Source: Schizochytrium sp. TIO01
Taxonomy: Eukaryota; Sar; Bigyra; Thraustochytrida; Thraustochytriidae
NCBI GenBank assembly: GCA_004764695.1
Contig: SMSO01000025.1
Location: forward strand, 3,307,102 to 3,371,101
Length of the DNA stretch: 64,000 nucleotides
Direction of reading: 5' to 3'
A program made the position numbers and the translations under genes. Every line of letters starts with the position of its first letter. The stretch's first letter is position 1. The notes beneath the pieces were generated by a model. It was given only the letters and a program-made list of their open reading frames with translations. It was not told the origin of the DNA and did not search any database. Of the stretch, positions 21,501-31,233 are shown in pieces.

Positions 21501-21862
21501 TCAGCAGGCAGCGTTTTATTAGAACCAACAGCGGGATCGGGAATGTGATGCAGCGGATTTACGCTAACAAGAACGGATCCCATCATTGTGTATGGGAGCT
21601 CTTTCTCGCTCCGAATCTTTAGATTATGAAGAATCCCAGCATCGTTGATGTGGTAGAGGGAGGTCATGTCTGGAACAACGCGCGGGTTCGTCAACTGTAA
21701 ATCATTTATAGACAAGCGCACCTGGGGTCCTGACGAAGCTTTCACGAGGCAGTGTTTTTCATCATCATCCATGGACAAGACCTTTGCAAGTTCATACACC
21801 TCCCGCTCATTGCCCTTACAGGCTGGAATCCAAACATCGCTTTCCACACGAATCCTCAACAT
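18515..21862 (-). CDS. Unconventional myosin heavy chain
   Basis: A 1115-residue protein from the ATG at 21862; a GTG four codons upstream was rejected. A full motor head is present: P-loop GESGSGKTEAGKRVL (from residue 178), switch I NHNSSRFGKF (from 230), switch II LDIFGFESF (from 527), and the actin-binding and relay region with SFIRCVKPNPE. The head has a Gly/Arg/Ala-rich insert at about residues 320-368 near a surface loop. The neck has one or two degenerate IQ-like segments. These are followed by a charged single-helix or coiled region rich in Glu, Lys and Arg, a Gln/Pro/Ser-rich linker, and a short C-terminal coiled coil. No FYVE, FERM, MyTH4 or other cargo domain is visible. It is an actin-based motor; the class cannot be fixed without phylogeny. 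Confidence 0.95.
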   Translation of the reverse strand: MLRIRVESDVWIPACKGNEREVYELAKVLSMDDDEKHCLVKASSGPQVRLSINDLQLTNPRVVPDMTSLYHINDAGILHNLKIRSEKELPYTMMGSVLVSVNPLHHIPDPAVGSNKTLPADVPHPYSIAENAFKNMTFSFERRVQVARQIDIMSRAGQDVSSMNSIELVVNQSVVISGESGSGKTEAGKRVLSHLVSRTAQSSAESKLDVQLAGVGPILEGFGNASTVCNHNSSRFGKFSKLHFLQSSQERSRGKTWELVGATVETYLLEKSRVVNHSNGERNFHVFYQLINGADDAMRKKFDLPAKIQDARKFRYMTPGMLSQSVSNEGASSAGGASDRGGGRTRRRGGAPPAAAPAKGGMTKTMTVSNERYLEPHILEKDKRNFGYLQSALRDIGKSDQEIEDLFAVVAGILHIGNIQFVNDEATSDDAARVSEDGRLALHKAATLLGVNEAALVSLLLEKEVKAGLEVITKCLDVTEAQYARDALAKWTYGIVFDYLVHEVNTVLMSSYKADTPLAELPFIGVLDIFGFESFVKNGFEQLLINYTNESLQSTFNYQVFVAEADLYKQEGLILAGEPFACPDDDGACLDLFEGKPGMAGLLVEIDSESRAPKPTDDKMNRRLHQCFGKEKAFPKPHPRDLDTKFLISHYAGVVEYTVGDFVEKNNDRVPEKMHALMRAASNSVASVAFDKCSGSQGSSKAKKTVVANFGHQIRGLVGTLESTKCSFIRCVKPNPEMKYAPGTNWFNNQYVNEQLKCLSIPQTAAVLKSGFPTRIEYDSIVSAYQSALPPDALEVWQRSNNNGNKQNSRTFVCALFWAFKVPNEAYRLGLSRVFFSSGMIDLLDRIMKEAAAWAQDEGKQSEEKLEVGRRFKLYYARLRWRRCAAKVIACNKFVAVLKASRARGNAARIAQRSVRSFLFRRKIAKRVEKRIEAKLAAERKAREEAEQKQRDEAERKRKEAIKQGTASRQDAASVFGQQQHQQGQQHTPPKAPGKPTLEKNKPGLAIDPSTSSSSQLPPLQKSSDDSNASTRQRYRSSKRISGGWNLSGALRTPRGSLNPDFLELVDLAQQGIKKENQELRAANERLRSDLEELKADLALLRKATTPFQHVLHIV

Positions 21863-24142
21863 GGCTGCTGTCACGCAAGTAAAACTATAATGCCCAGCAC
21901 TGTCGGCACCAGTAACGGTGTTGGCAGCAGCCCGTCAGTGCTGCCTACCCCCGTATGCTTATATCCACGATCTGCCTCGGCTTGCAGAATGGGAACTGGA
22001 GCTCAATTCAAGTTGAGCGGACGACTAAGTTTTATGACCTCCTAGGTCGAAAAATGAAGAGCGTCTACGCAAAGGGAGCTTACAGATCTCAGAGGCAGGG
22101 GAGCCTAAAAAGTATAGTGAGCTTGCTAGCTAACCTTATGGAAGGTACTTTACTCTTAAGTTGGGGAGGTTCGGGACACACCCGCACGGTAATCGACCTA
22201 TGCCCGCTTTCTTAAAACATGAGCTTCCTCTCCAGGCTAATAGAAAGCAAGCTGCCTATAAGCCTGTTTCAATTAAAAGTTGTGATGCTCCCAAAGGGGG
22301 AATTCAGTATTTTATATCTGCCTCCAGGCAGTCTGGCAGGAGAAGGCGGCACCGTCTAGTAGTGTTGTATACCACTCGACGAAACATTATAATTCCACCC
22401 TCGAATGGACATAGAAGCCATTTGACTGAAACGATATTTTTATCTTGTTTAAATTTCAGTTCCGGGTCAGAACCAGTGTTGCAATTGAAAATGTGCAACG
22501 CTTTGTCAAAATTATCAAAGAAAAAGTAATGATGGCAAACTTCGCCTTCTTACTATCTCATATATTCACAATACGCGGTGACTTTGAGCTGTGTCATATT
22601 AACTTTATGACCAAGTGAAAACAAAAACTCATTACTAGATTAGATATAGGGGAGTAATCTCAGCACAAGGGAAAAGGCACTCACGCATATGTTTGACGAG
22701 CTTTGTGCTTGTAGCACCGAGTAAAATATCGACACTCTGACTTCCTTGTTATAATAAAACGAGCTATTTTAGTCTAGGACAAGTTTCGTAAATTTTGCTG
22801 ACACCCACTAACCGACTCGTGAAAAGCTAATAAACTTTTTAATTTCCTCTCTCTCTCTTTCTCTCAGATATATTCGGTTATTGATAATCTTTTCTATAAT
22901 TGAAAACTAGAACCAGCAGAGTTTGGAGGGTTGCCACATATCGCCAAATGCCAGCAAGAACTGGATCGCGTGTTGCTCAACCAAGTAGAGCAGTAGGTGG
23001 CGCCCTGTTTTATTATTTCCTTTCTTTATATAATAGAAAAAAGGTGCCCTTCTGTAAGATGTTGGCCCCAAACGTGAGACATTACGAATGATTTGTTGTA
23101 GTTCTTAATTAGTTCTAAATGTGAACGTCGTAATCATCAATCATGTCCCCTTTACAGCTCTTATCTTTGGCTCTGAACCGAGCATAGCTTTAGACAATGA
23201 TATTATTATGTTGAATTATGTAGCAGCACCCCACAGAAATTGACTACCCCAAGGTGGGCGGGCCAATTTATTTAAGTTTGCTTGCCTCATCGGGCCTAGA
23301 CAATTGAAATGGGAAAACGAAAGACAGCAACAAAAGCTTACATCTTCTTTCAAGTGCGGCCCGTTTGACCGCCTTGAGTTCGATGGTAATAAAGCTGATA
23401 GTCAAAAGCTCCCGTAAACTTTCTCGTTGCTGCCCAGCAACAAATGTGAAGAAGTTTCTGGAATGTTAAATAATCATAAAACTAGAAGGTTTTTCCTATT
23501 TAGCTCTGTTAGATTTTGAATATGGATATCTCTTGGCCAACTGAGATGGTTAAAGATGTGCTCCTAAAAAGTACGTTTGCTATCGTTGAAAAAACAGATG
23601 GAAAGGCGAATATGAGTCGCTTGTTCGCAAATTTTCAACTTTGACGGGAACCAGTGCACGAAATGAAGCTACGAACGTGCTGGCTTCTTTGTGATTAAAT
23701 TGAGCAAGAACTCAGAAGAAAATTGCAAAGTCTTCAAGCAAACCGTCTCAGCAGTAAGAGTATACAGTCGATTTTTATGTCATGTGAACACACACAAAAC
23801 AGCACAACTTAAATGCGCACTCATTTTCTTTTATTCGTGTCGATACTCTCGCAATCAAACACGCATCAAGAAGGAAGTATGACACTATCTATGTCTATAG
23901 CGAACCTCACTCTCGCCCAGACCCCGGCCCTGACCTAATCCACGTAACGGCCTTTCTTAACCCTATTCCTTATAAATATATATATTTTAAAATACCATGA
24001 CGCCTAACGACTATTATACGTATCCCTTAGTACGTGCTACTTAATAGACGTTTATGAGATGATCATCAAAACAAAATATCGCAAAATGAGTTCATTCATT
24101 CACTGAAGGAATTGCAGTTTGGGACTTCCGTTGTGTCCGCAG
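21863..24142. other. Intergenic region between divergent myosin and F-box genes
   Basis: A 2.3-kb AT-rich spacer that should hold both promoters. A plus-strand frame with an ATG at 22200 and a stop at 22529 (109 residues, basic, ending in lysines) is the only mildly protein-like stretch. It resembles no family and I give it about 0.15. A CT-rich tract lies at 22849-22866. No tRNA or snRNA was recognised. Confidence 0.45.
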
Positions 24143-25900
24143 ATGAAGACTGGCCACTCGCCAGAAGCCGGGAGCAGATCCGCCCAAAATGATAGAAGAA
24201 TAAATCATTCGCGTCGTTTGCGTCTTCAGGAGGCCATCGGAGTCCCTGGTAGTGAGGATGGAGCCCGCAGCACAGTAAGCAAGGCTCCAAGGAGGCCTTT
24301 GAGCGACCCTCGTGTAGAAACAAGCGACGTTAGAATCAAAGATGACCCTACAAATTCTCTTGATGGCCCTAGAAGGCGTGTTAGGCCAGGTCCTCGAAGA
24401 CCAAAATCGACGGTAGATATGGCACGAATTTCGAGACTAGCGCAGCCCAAATTTAAGCTCACGAAAAAGTCGCTCTTGCAGCTCCTGCCTGTGGCACATG
24501 TTGCGTACCATGTACTCTCATTTCTTGACACAGCATCTCTTGCACGAGCGAGTGGCACATGCCACGAAATGTATACGCTGGCCAATGCTGATATTTTATG
24601 GAGCGAACGTCTTGGTGATCGAGCACGACTATCTGATCTTTCGAGAACGGCGCCTTCATCAACAACAGCACTATCTACGGCAAGACCTGTGTCTTCGCGA
24701 ACGACACCGTCAATATCCTCGAAGAGAGGGCTTGTGATTCAAAAGAGTGCAAAACAGAGGTTTGTTGAAGAAGTGAGAGAGAGATCTGAGCGACGAGCAG
24801 CAAAGCTTAGAGAAACATTTCGGCATATTCAAGACCGAGCAGGCGTGGAAAACTGCCTGTCGCAAACTATCGAGCGTTTAGGCATAGCACTTTCAGTCAC
24901 TGTGAATGATGTACCTTGTGACCTGTTGGCCTTTCGTAAGCGATCACAACAAGGGCAGAAAGAGCAATTTCGCGTGCACAGTGCAGCACCGGCGCCCAAT
25001 CTTGCAACAGGTGCTCTTCGTTTCGAACAAGTGGCAGTGCTTAAGCTTGCAGCTCCAGCAGATCTGACTGAATCATCATTTTTCAGCCTGTGCGTCTCAT
25101 GTACGAGTAAAATAAAGTCAAAGGGTGAAGTTGAGGTGCTTCGATGGAGCAAAGCACATGAGCAATCGAAAGTCTCTCGTCTAGGCCAGTCTGGATTTTT
25201 GCAGATTAGCCTCGGAAGGAGCTCAATTTTATTTGGTTCTCTTGACAAGGGTGCGCAACGTGGTATTTCGTTGATCATTGTGAACCTTCATCACCTTGAT
25301 GTGCTTGCATCGCTTGGAATTGCAGGTTTCGAACACACACCAATCGTGGATGACCTTGACCGTAATTATGGTCTGCATGGATATACGTGCTCTATCACTT
25401 TACGTAGCTTAGGTCAAACTTGGTGGTCGGCCAACTTTCGAGACCTTTTGTCAAGGTCAGGTCGAAACAACAACACAGCTGCATTTACGATCCTAAACGC
25501 AGACGAATGCGAAGGCGATGTGACACGTCTAATTGAATTCAAAAGCCCTGGGGTACAAAGTGGGGATCTTGCTCCATCCTTGTATTTCAGGAGTGAAACC
25601 TTTTCTGGGCGACTGGACAATTACGTTGTTCTTGATGTCACAGTATGGGACGAGCACAGAGAGGCTATCTGGGCCTTTTCTCGTGTTATCCCAACTAGTT
25701 CTGTCTTGGCCAGCGATGCTGTGTCACTTACTTTTGGTGATGGTGATCATGGTCAGGGTTTTACACTAAGATACGAGGATCCAGATAAAGGTTGCATGAA
25801 AATATCTGTCGCTCACATGTACAATCGCGGAAATGTAATCAGAGACATACATCTTGGACTCAGTACTGAAGCTATTGCCCATTGGTTTGGAATAAGTTGA
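24143..25900 (+). CDS. F-box domain protein
   Basis: A 585-residue protein from the ATG at 24143; the longer frame begins at TTG. The first 90 residues are basic and disordered. An F-box-like segment follows at about residues 112-157, with VAYHVLSFLDTASLARAS and ILWSERL as its first and last helices. A Ser/Arg-rich linker with a helical stretch follows at about 165-240. The remaining 340 residues are predicted beta-rich and match no repeat I know (no WD40, LRR or Kelch signature). F-box proteins link substrates to SKP1-cullin ubiquitin ligases. The convergent neighbour is a CDC34-type E2, the class that works with those ligases, but proximity in a eukaryote is weak evidence of joint function. 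Confidence 0.7.
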   Translation: MKTGHSPEAGSRSAQNDRRINHSRRLRLQEAIGVPGSEDGARSTVSKAPRRPLSDPRVETSDVRIKDDPTNSLDGPRRRVRPGPRRPKSTVDMARISRLAQPKFKLTKKSLLQLLPVAHVAYHVLSFLDTASLARASGTCHEMYTLANADILWSERLGDRARLSDLSRTAPSSTTALSTARPVSSRTTPSISSKRGLVIQKSAKQRFVEEVRERSERRAAKLRETFRHIQDRAGVENCLSQTIERLGIALSVTVNDVPCDLLAFRKRSQQGQKEQFRVHSAAPAPNLATGALRFEQVAVLKLAAPADLTESSFFSLCVSCTSKIKSKGEVEVLRWSKAHEQSKVSRLGQSGFLQISLGRSSILFGSLDKGAQRGISLIIVNLHHLDVLASLGIAGFEHTPIVDDLDRNYGLHGYTCSITLRSLGQTWWSANFRDLLSRSGRNNNTAAFTILNADECEGDVTRLIEFKSPGVQSGDLAPSLYFRSETFSGRLDNYVVLDVTVWDEHREAIWAFSRVIPTSSVLASDAVSLTFGDGDHGQGFTLRYEDPDKGCMKISVAHMYNRGNVIRDIHLGLSTEAIAHWFGIS

Positions 25901-26029
25901 TTCTAACTTATATATAATTTCGTAGGTGGTTCTGAAGCATTACCTGTGTTCTTGCAAGCTTAAAGGATATTTAAAACAATGGTAGGAAAATGATTATATA
26001 TATAGATTTTGTGTGTAAAAAAAATTCTC

Positions 26030-27106
26030 TCATGCAGACTTGAGTCGCTTGTTGACATGATCAGTTTGTACAGCTGACTCAACAGGGGATGAGCTAATGT
26101 TATTCTCTGATGACGAACCGGGCTTATCCATCCCAATACAGGCGTCCACATGTTTTCGCTTCTTTAGTGAGTCTTCAGCCTGTGCGCATTCATTAGAACT
26201 GCTACTGCTTTTTCCAGACGCAGTGTTTGACATGGGTAAATCCTCGGATGTAGTGTTGGGAACAGTGGTTGCGTGTTCCAACGTTTGTGCGGCAGAGCCT
26301 GAGCAAGACATATCATCAAGATTACGAGGCTCGCCACCTCCATCTGTCTCATCATCATCACCCATGTTCCATGTCTCTCCGTCCTCCTCATCAGAGTATA
26401 CGTATTCAATCTCCTCTTCCTCCTCATCATTGTTTGCAACATAATTCTGAGCGCAATTATTTTCACTTGAAGCGTCACGTTGGGATGAAGACGTTGATGT
26501 CGCAGAATTTGAGTTCCCTAATTCTCCTCTCTTGGCTTTACTGTTCTCTTCTTCTGTTGGAGCTGAATATGAGGAAGCTACCACAGGAGCGATGAAGTCA
26601 TCAGGCACTGATCGCTTTGAGTCGGTCGCATTCCTGGCACACTTCTGATTAAAAGCTTCACGATTTCTTATCCACTCCTGAGCTGCATATTGGTTGGCGG
26701 GATCATTTACATTGGGGTCAGACAGGAGGGAAACCACAGAAAGAAGAGCCTGCTCAGCACCGAGTACAGGGCGCCAGTATTCGCTCGAATGTTCAGGAGG
26801 CGAGCCGCGAGGCGGGCACTGCAGGGTAGAGATGCAGACCTTCCCGTCACGATAAATATTTGGGTGATACATCTGACAAGTGAATTGAATTGAAGGTGGT
26901 TCCATCGGGTATGACTCAGGAAACCGCATCAGCGCGCGGTAGATTCCACCCTCAAAGGAGGTGCCAGGCGGACCAATGATGAACACCACCCAGTTTGAGA
27001 TATCATCGCCAACGCAGTCATGCACCTGAAAGTAGTTTGAACGAGGTTTGCGCCGCAGACTGGCGTATTCACGAGCTATCAAAGACACACCAGAACCTTT
27101 CGGCAT
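26030..27106 (-). CDS. Ubiquitin-conjugating enzyme E2, CDC34/UBE2R-like
   Basis: A 358-residue protein from the ATG at 27106. The UBC fold occupies about residues 6-160 with the HPN tripeptide (MYHPNIYRDGKVCIS) and catalytic Cys91. After the cysteine there is an extended loop (CPPRGSPPEHSSEYWRPV), the insertion seen in UBE2R and UBE2G enzymes. The C-terminal 190 residues are disordered and contain a strongly acidic block (EEEEEIEYVYSDEEDGE). Such a tail in CDC34 binds the basic canyon of cullin and helps build Lys48 chains. The acidic tail favours CDC34/UBE2R over UBE2G, though the UBC core is close to both. Expected location: cytosol and nucleus. Confidence 0.92.
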   Translation of the reverse strand: MPKGSGVSLIAREYASLRRKPRSNYFQVHDCVGDDISNWVVFIIGPPGTSFEGGIYRALMRFPESYPMEPPSIQFTCQMYHPNIYRDGKVCISTLQCPPRGSPPEHSSEYWRPVLGAEQALLSVVSLLSDPNVNDPANQYAAQEWIRNREAFNQKCARNATDSKRSVPDDFIAPVVASSYSAPTEEENSKAKRGELGNSNSATSTSSSQRDASSENNCAQNYVANNDEEEEEIEYVYSDEEDGETWNMGDDDETDGGGEPRNLDDMSCSGSAAQTLEHATTVPNTTSEDLPMSNTASGKSSSSSNECAQAEDSLKKRKHVDACIGMDKPGSSSENNISSSPVESAVQTDHVNKRLKSA

Positions 27107-28141
27107 TTTCCAATTATATCAAAACAGCAGTAACACAGACAACAACAACCAAGTGCACGAAACTCGCAATCTAAAACTCAGGACCGTATGCAGATGTTTC
27201 TTCAGAATCCACACAAGATTCTAACGAAGACAGAGCTAAACAAACTAAAACGATAATAAGGAAGTCAGCGGATTAATCGTGGTGCCAAATACGAAAATAA
27301 GCTTCGGAACGCTTTCAAGCTGAGTCAAGACTCAGCCTAGAACTAGTGCCTCACAACGCACGCCAGTAGAACAAGCGTCGCACGGGAATCAATACAATTC
27401 TCGAGCACGCAGAGGCTAAGCTAGAGCTCAACAGCTGCAGTAGCTGGCGTCAAAAGCGGGCGACAATCCCTTGATGAGGAGAACGAAACTGCGTTTTGAC
27501 AGCCTGCTCCTCCAAGGCAAACCAACAGGCGCAACGGGCGGTACGAAGGCGTACTGACCGGCTCGAGGAGGTCTTGTGATTTGTGATATTGGATGAGGTC
27601 CGCTGACCGGGCGACGTGATGCTCAAGCGGTGCGTGAGTCACGTCTGAGCAGCAGGCGGAAGAGGGACTGTGCTCTTTATTTCGGGCTTGGCTGGCGGAG
27701 TTCGAGAGGGGGGTTTAAGCTTCCACTTTCACTTCTTACCACTGCCCACTGCAGAGTTCCCGAGATGTTTCCCTCCGACTACACTGAAGTTCTTCGGAGG
27801 TAGTGTTGTTCGAGAACATCACCTTCTTAAGAGAAGAAGTTTTGTGACTGCTCCACTGAGATTCTATTGGGAGGGAAAAGGTTTTTTAAGTCTCAGTGGG
27901 TGAGAGGGTAGAAGTGTATTAGAAGGGCGCGCGCTCTTCTTCAGGAGTCTTGGTAGCTGGTTCTAGTACCTATGGTAGCGTCGAACGAGCTAGCACATTG
28001 ACGCAGTTTCGGAGAAGCTGTGATGTGAGATAGAGGAAAAGTATTTGCATGTTTCAGAAAGGTTTCACATAACCTGAGAATGGAACCCTGTGCTTGCCAG
28101 ATTCAAGTATTGTTGGTAAGGAATTATGACATATTATAGTG
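27107..28141. other. Intergenic region between E2 and an orphan gene
   Basis: The first part should be the E2 promoter and 5' UTR. The remainder shows no credible gene on either strand. A 9-bp stem (CCACTGAGA / TCTCAGTGG, 27853-27861 and 27891-27899) could form a hairpin with a 29-nt loop. Confidence 0.5.
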
Positions 28142-29125
28142 TTATTCTGTAATCTCCTTCTCCTTCTGCTCCTTTGATGAGATTTCAGAAGACTTTGATT
28201 CGTCATCTTCACCAATAGCTTGGTCCAAAAGAGAAGCAATATCTTCGGTGGTCTCATCTGATGGGGAATTTGTGCTGGGACCTGTTTTGCTAACAGAGTT
28301 CCTGGGACCTTGAGGATTTGAAGAATCTTCCGAAGCTGGGTTCACATGCCCCGCTTCAAGAGTATGACCACCATTGCGAACTTGACGCTTAGCGCTGATT
28401 TTTGCGATTACGCGGGCGTGGGCAGATTGTCGAAGAACAAAAGCAGAATTTGGTTGCAAAGATATAGAACCTGATGCGATTGAGCGTGATGCCAAAGATG
28501 ATTTAACTGAAGAAATAGAAGTCGTAGCGGATACTGCAATCGGTGGTGGTAGCGCTGGTCCTGGGCCGTAGCTGACTTGGGGTCCCGGAGACTTCCATGC
28601 GAGGGCATCGGGGAGAGGTTCTACTTTGAGATTTTCAAATCGAATTCGTGCTAGTTTCTCTTTGGCTCTTTGTTGAAATTGCTCTGTAGAAGGTAGTTTT
28701 GATTCTCGAATTCGTTTCTGCATAAGGGCCGCAGCGCTTTGTTTCTTATTTGCATCGGGTAATACCGACCCTTGGCTCGCACTTTTGGAGAGAACTGGGT
28801 CTAAAACATCCAAAAACTGTCCACATGCAGAGTAACTATAGCCCGACGGCCTGGCTAAAACTGACTTCGTTGCTTTAAGTTTAATCTTGCGCTGCTGCGA
28901 AGGAGATAATTGTTGAACATATCGCTCGTATCTGGCGCCTAACTCTTCTGGATTATCAAAGACCCACCAATTTGCTGGGTCATCTGCAGCTCCGAGAGGA
29001 TAATCTTCATCCTGATCCTCTGTAAAGTCGGCCTTGTAATTAATCTCTTTGAAGGTGGCTGCTTGCTGTTTTGACTCACCAGAGTCTTGCAGTTTACTTT
29101 CTGCAAAACGTGTTGCACGAGTCAT
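28142..29125 (-). CDS. Hypothetical protein, 327 residues
   Basis: A complete ATG-to-stop frame of 327 codons with ordinary codon use. I do not recognise the family. The N-terminal third is acidic and aromatic (DEDYPLGAADDPANWWVFDN), followed by a helical, basic segment of about 100 residues. Then comes a Pro/Ser-rich stretch and an acidic, Lys/Glu-rich C-terminus. No signal peptide or membrane segment is seen. It is divergent from the small gene at 29707, with 581 bp between the two ATGs. Composition suggests a largely disordered scaffold or regulator with one folded element near residues 30-80. Confidence 0.65.
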   Translation of the reverse strand: MTRATRFAESKLQDSGESKQQAATFKEINYKADFTEDQDEDYPLGAADDPANWWVFDNPEELGARYERYVQQLSPSQQRKIKLKATKSVLARPSGYSYSACGQFLDVLDPVLSKSASQGSVLPDANKKQSAAALMQKRIRESKLPSTEQFQQRAKEKLARIRFENLKVEPLPDALAWKSPGPQVSYGPGPALPPPIAVSATTSISSVKSSLASRSIASGSISLQPNSAFVLRQSAHARVIAKISAKRQVRNGGHTLEAGHVNPASEDSSNPQGPRNSVSKTGPSTNSPSDETTEDIASLLDQAIGEDDESKSSEISSKEQKEKEITE

Positions 29126-29706
29126 TGCCCGTAGAAACTAACTGCAACTACTTTTACGGCTCGCCGATACGTATTCACCTGAAGTTATCCTGCTTGATAG
29201 AACCCCATTTGATCTTGCTTTTACCAATACTTGCAATACAATATCGTGCATGATACAACTCAGAAATCGCTTTAAACGGACCTATCAATACAATTAGAGT
29301 CTTTCATGACCATAGTTAAATTAGTAGTAGACATGAAAGCGCTAATAGTTGTAATACAAGTAAACTATTTTTTTTTTTAATTAGTAATAACTGTATTTTC
29401 AAGGAACGTATAATTTTTAAAAAGGAGCCGAAGTTTCTTTTGAAGCGAGCTCGCCAAGTTAATTTTCTAGACATGGAGTATTAGCTATAGGGCATGGCCC
29501 TTTGGCATTTCAATAAATCTGTCTTCATGAATGGAAGGATATAAAAGGTAGGTAGGTACTGCCCATATCTGAGGAGGGAGGTAAGTAAGTACCTATTATA
29601 AGTTGATCTGTGTATATTGGGATCATATCTTGAACTGCCTCCTGAGTAGCAGCAATATTTTGGAGAAGGAAAGTGCCTGTGAAAGATTTCTGACAATGTG
29701 GAAACG
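29126..29706. other. Divergent promoter region between two orphan genes
   Basis: AT-rich spacer with a T-run at 29370-29379 and a GGTA/GTAGGTAC repeat at about 29547-29600. It presumably drives both the 28142-29125 gene and the 29707-30115 gene. No coding signal is seen. Confidence 0.45.
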
Positions 29707-30115
29707 ATGAGCAATAAGGCCCCAGCAGCACCACGTGGAGAGCAAGTCCTTTCAAGACAACATTCGATTCTTCCAGCCGGTGGTCGAGAGATCACTGCAC
29801 TTAAAATTGAGCATTTTGATGCCATGGAAGAGCCTGTCTATGGCGAGCTGACTATTCGAAATAAGAAAGTTAGACTCAACTTTGATGACGCTTCTTTTCT
29901 TTTTTTCTTTTTTTTCACAGGCCTTGGCTTTGTACTCACCGTTGAAGATTTGGGAGATTAAGAGGGACCTTGAATTTGCAGCCACAGTTGAGAGAATTGG
30001 TAAAATCAGCAATACTCGCATTCCAGACACGTTGAACGGCGAGGTGCCTATTCGGCATGATCGCCAACTTGCTCAGCTTAGTAAGCAAGTATGGAAGTTG
30101 ACACACGAAGAATGA
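29707..30115 (+). CDS. Small hypothetical protein, two exons
   Basis: Proposed exon 1 is 29707-29868 and exon 2 is 29921-30115, joined in phase 0 to give 118 residues. The 52-nt intron starts GTTAGA and ends in a long T-rich tract plus CACAG. A TGA lies in frame just upstream of the ATG, so the start is fixed. Without splicing the frame enters a phenylalanine run made by the pyrimidine tract and stops soon after, which is why I favour the intron. The donor is not the strong GTAAGT type, so the exact boundary is uncertain. The protein is mixed alpha/beta by composition, with a hydrophobic-basic centre (LYSPLKIWEIKRDLEF). I do not recognise it. Confidence 0.5.
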
Positions 30116-30255
30116 ATGAATTTCAAGGGTCACGAGAGCGACGAGATTTGAAGTATATACGACTCAAATTATTGTCCCGGCACATCAAGTTTGATTCATT
30201 GATTTAGCACCAAGTGACAAGGTAACATGCTCAAACTTTAACATCGTATTGTACA

Positions 30256-30926
30256 CTTCAAGAACTAGGAGAATTGCCACCAGACAGAGTTGCACTAGTG
30301 CACTCTGCGGCACGGGCTTCAATCCTTTGAAATTTGTCAGCGTTTCCGACGACAATTGATGGGGCAGGAACTCAAACGATTCATCAACTCAAAAAGTCAA
30401 TCTGCTTAACTATCATGATAGACCAATACAGTCGGCCTCAATCTAATAAGTGCAGCCCCATACAGGGTTTTACATCTCGCGGCGCATGCCCTTAGGACTG
30501 TAACCAGCCCTGCCAAAGTTAAAATTATATTGGACAGGTTTCCTTCACTTGACATTCAGCAAGTCATTGTGCAAGATTCCACAGCTACCGGACCCAAGCA
30601 GCAATTGAAAGCTGCTTTAAGCTTTTAAATTCGAGAGAGGACACGAACGGGTTTAACTTAAATATTTTACTTGAAGCAGTCTCATGAGTTCGCATTTCAA
30701 CCCTGCATTCGATGCGACCCACAGGCCGCTACGTGGTCTACAGAGCAGCCTCAATAGCACGCTGTCAAAGCGTGCTGATGTCTGAATGGTTTCGGCTGGC
30801 GTGGCAGTATTTGCTTGGGCCCAAAGCAGACTCCTTGAACTGATTTCTCTTAGCAAACATGCCAATGGGTTCGATCTTATCCATTGCCTTAACAATGCTA
30901 AAATGTTATTGACCCTGTTCGAGTAG
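30256..30926 (+). pseudogene. Ankyrin-repeat-like gene relic
   Basis: Plus-strand open segments in changing frames carry ankyrin-like fragments: RVALVHSAARASIL near 30280-30325, RVLHLAAHALRTV and AKVKIILDRFPSLDI at 30460-30560, NGFNLNILLEAVS near 30648-30687 and NGFDLIHCLNNAKMLLTLF near 30867-30923. Stops and frame changes separate them, and no single frame exceeds about 70 codons. This looks like a dead member of an ankyrin family. An intron-rich live gene is less likely, because stops fall inside repeat-like units. The rest of the spacer to 31233 shows nothing. Confidence 0.35.
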
Positions 30927-31233
30927 CTGAATAAGCTAGATCTCACCCCGCCACTACTTGGAAGAGAGTTCACAACCATCAACTAGATGAGGGTCTTCGT
31001 TACTTTCAGTGGATTCACGTCCTGAAAATTCGTACTAACCAATTAAAATGGTAAGTTAAATTCATTTCTTCCACCTTCATAATTTACTTGATCTCCAAAC
31101 GATCGATAAGCACAGAGTCGAGAAAAGGATTCAAAGAGGAAGCATTGGATACAATATAGTTCTATTGGTTTTGGGGGAAAAGCAAAATGACATTTACACC
31201 AATTTGGCAGGAAGGTATCAAAAGTAAGTAAAC

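Noticed and set aside
22155-22205. GGTTCGGGACAC considered as a tRNA T-arm
   Set aside because: No matching acceptor stem, D-arm or anticodon arm could be built around it; no tRNA was found elsewhere either.
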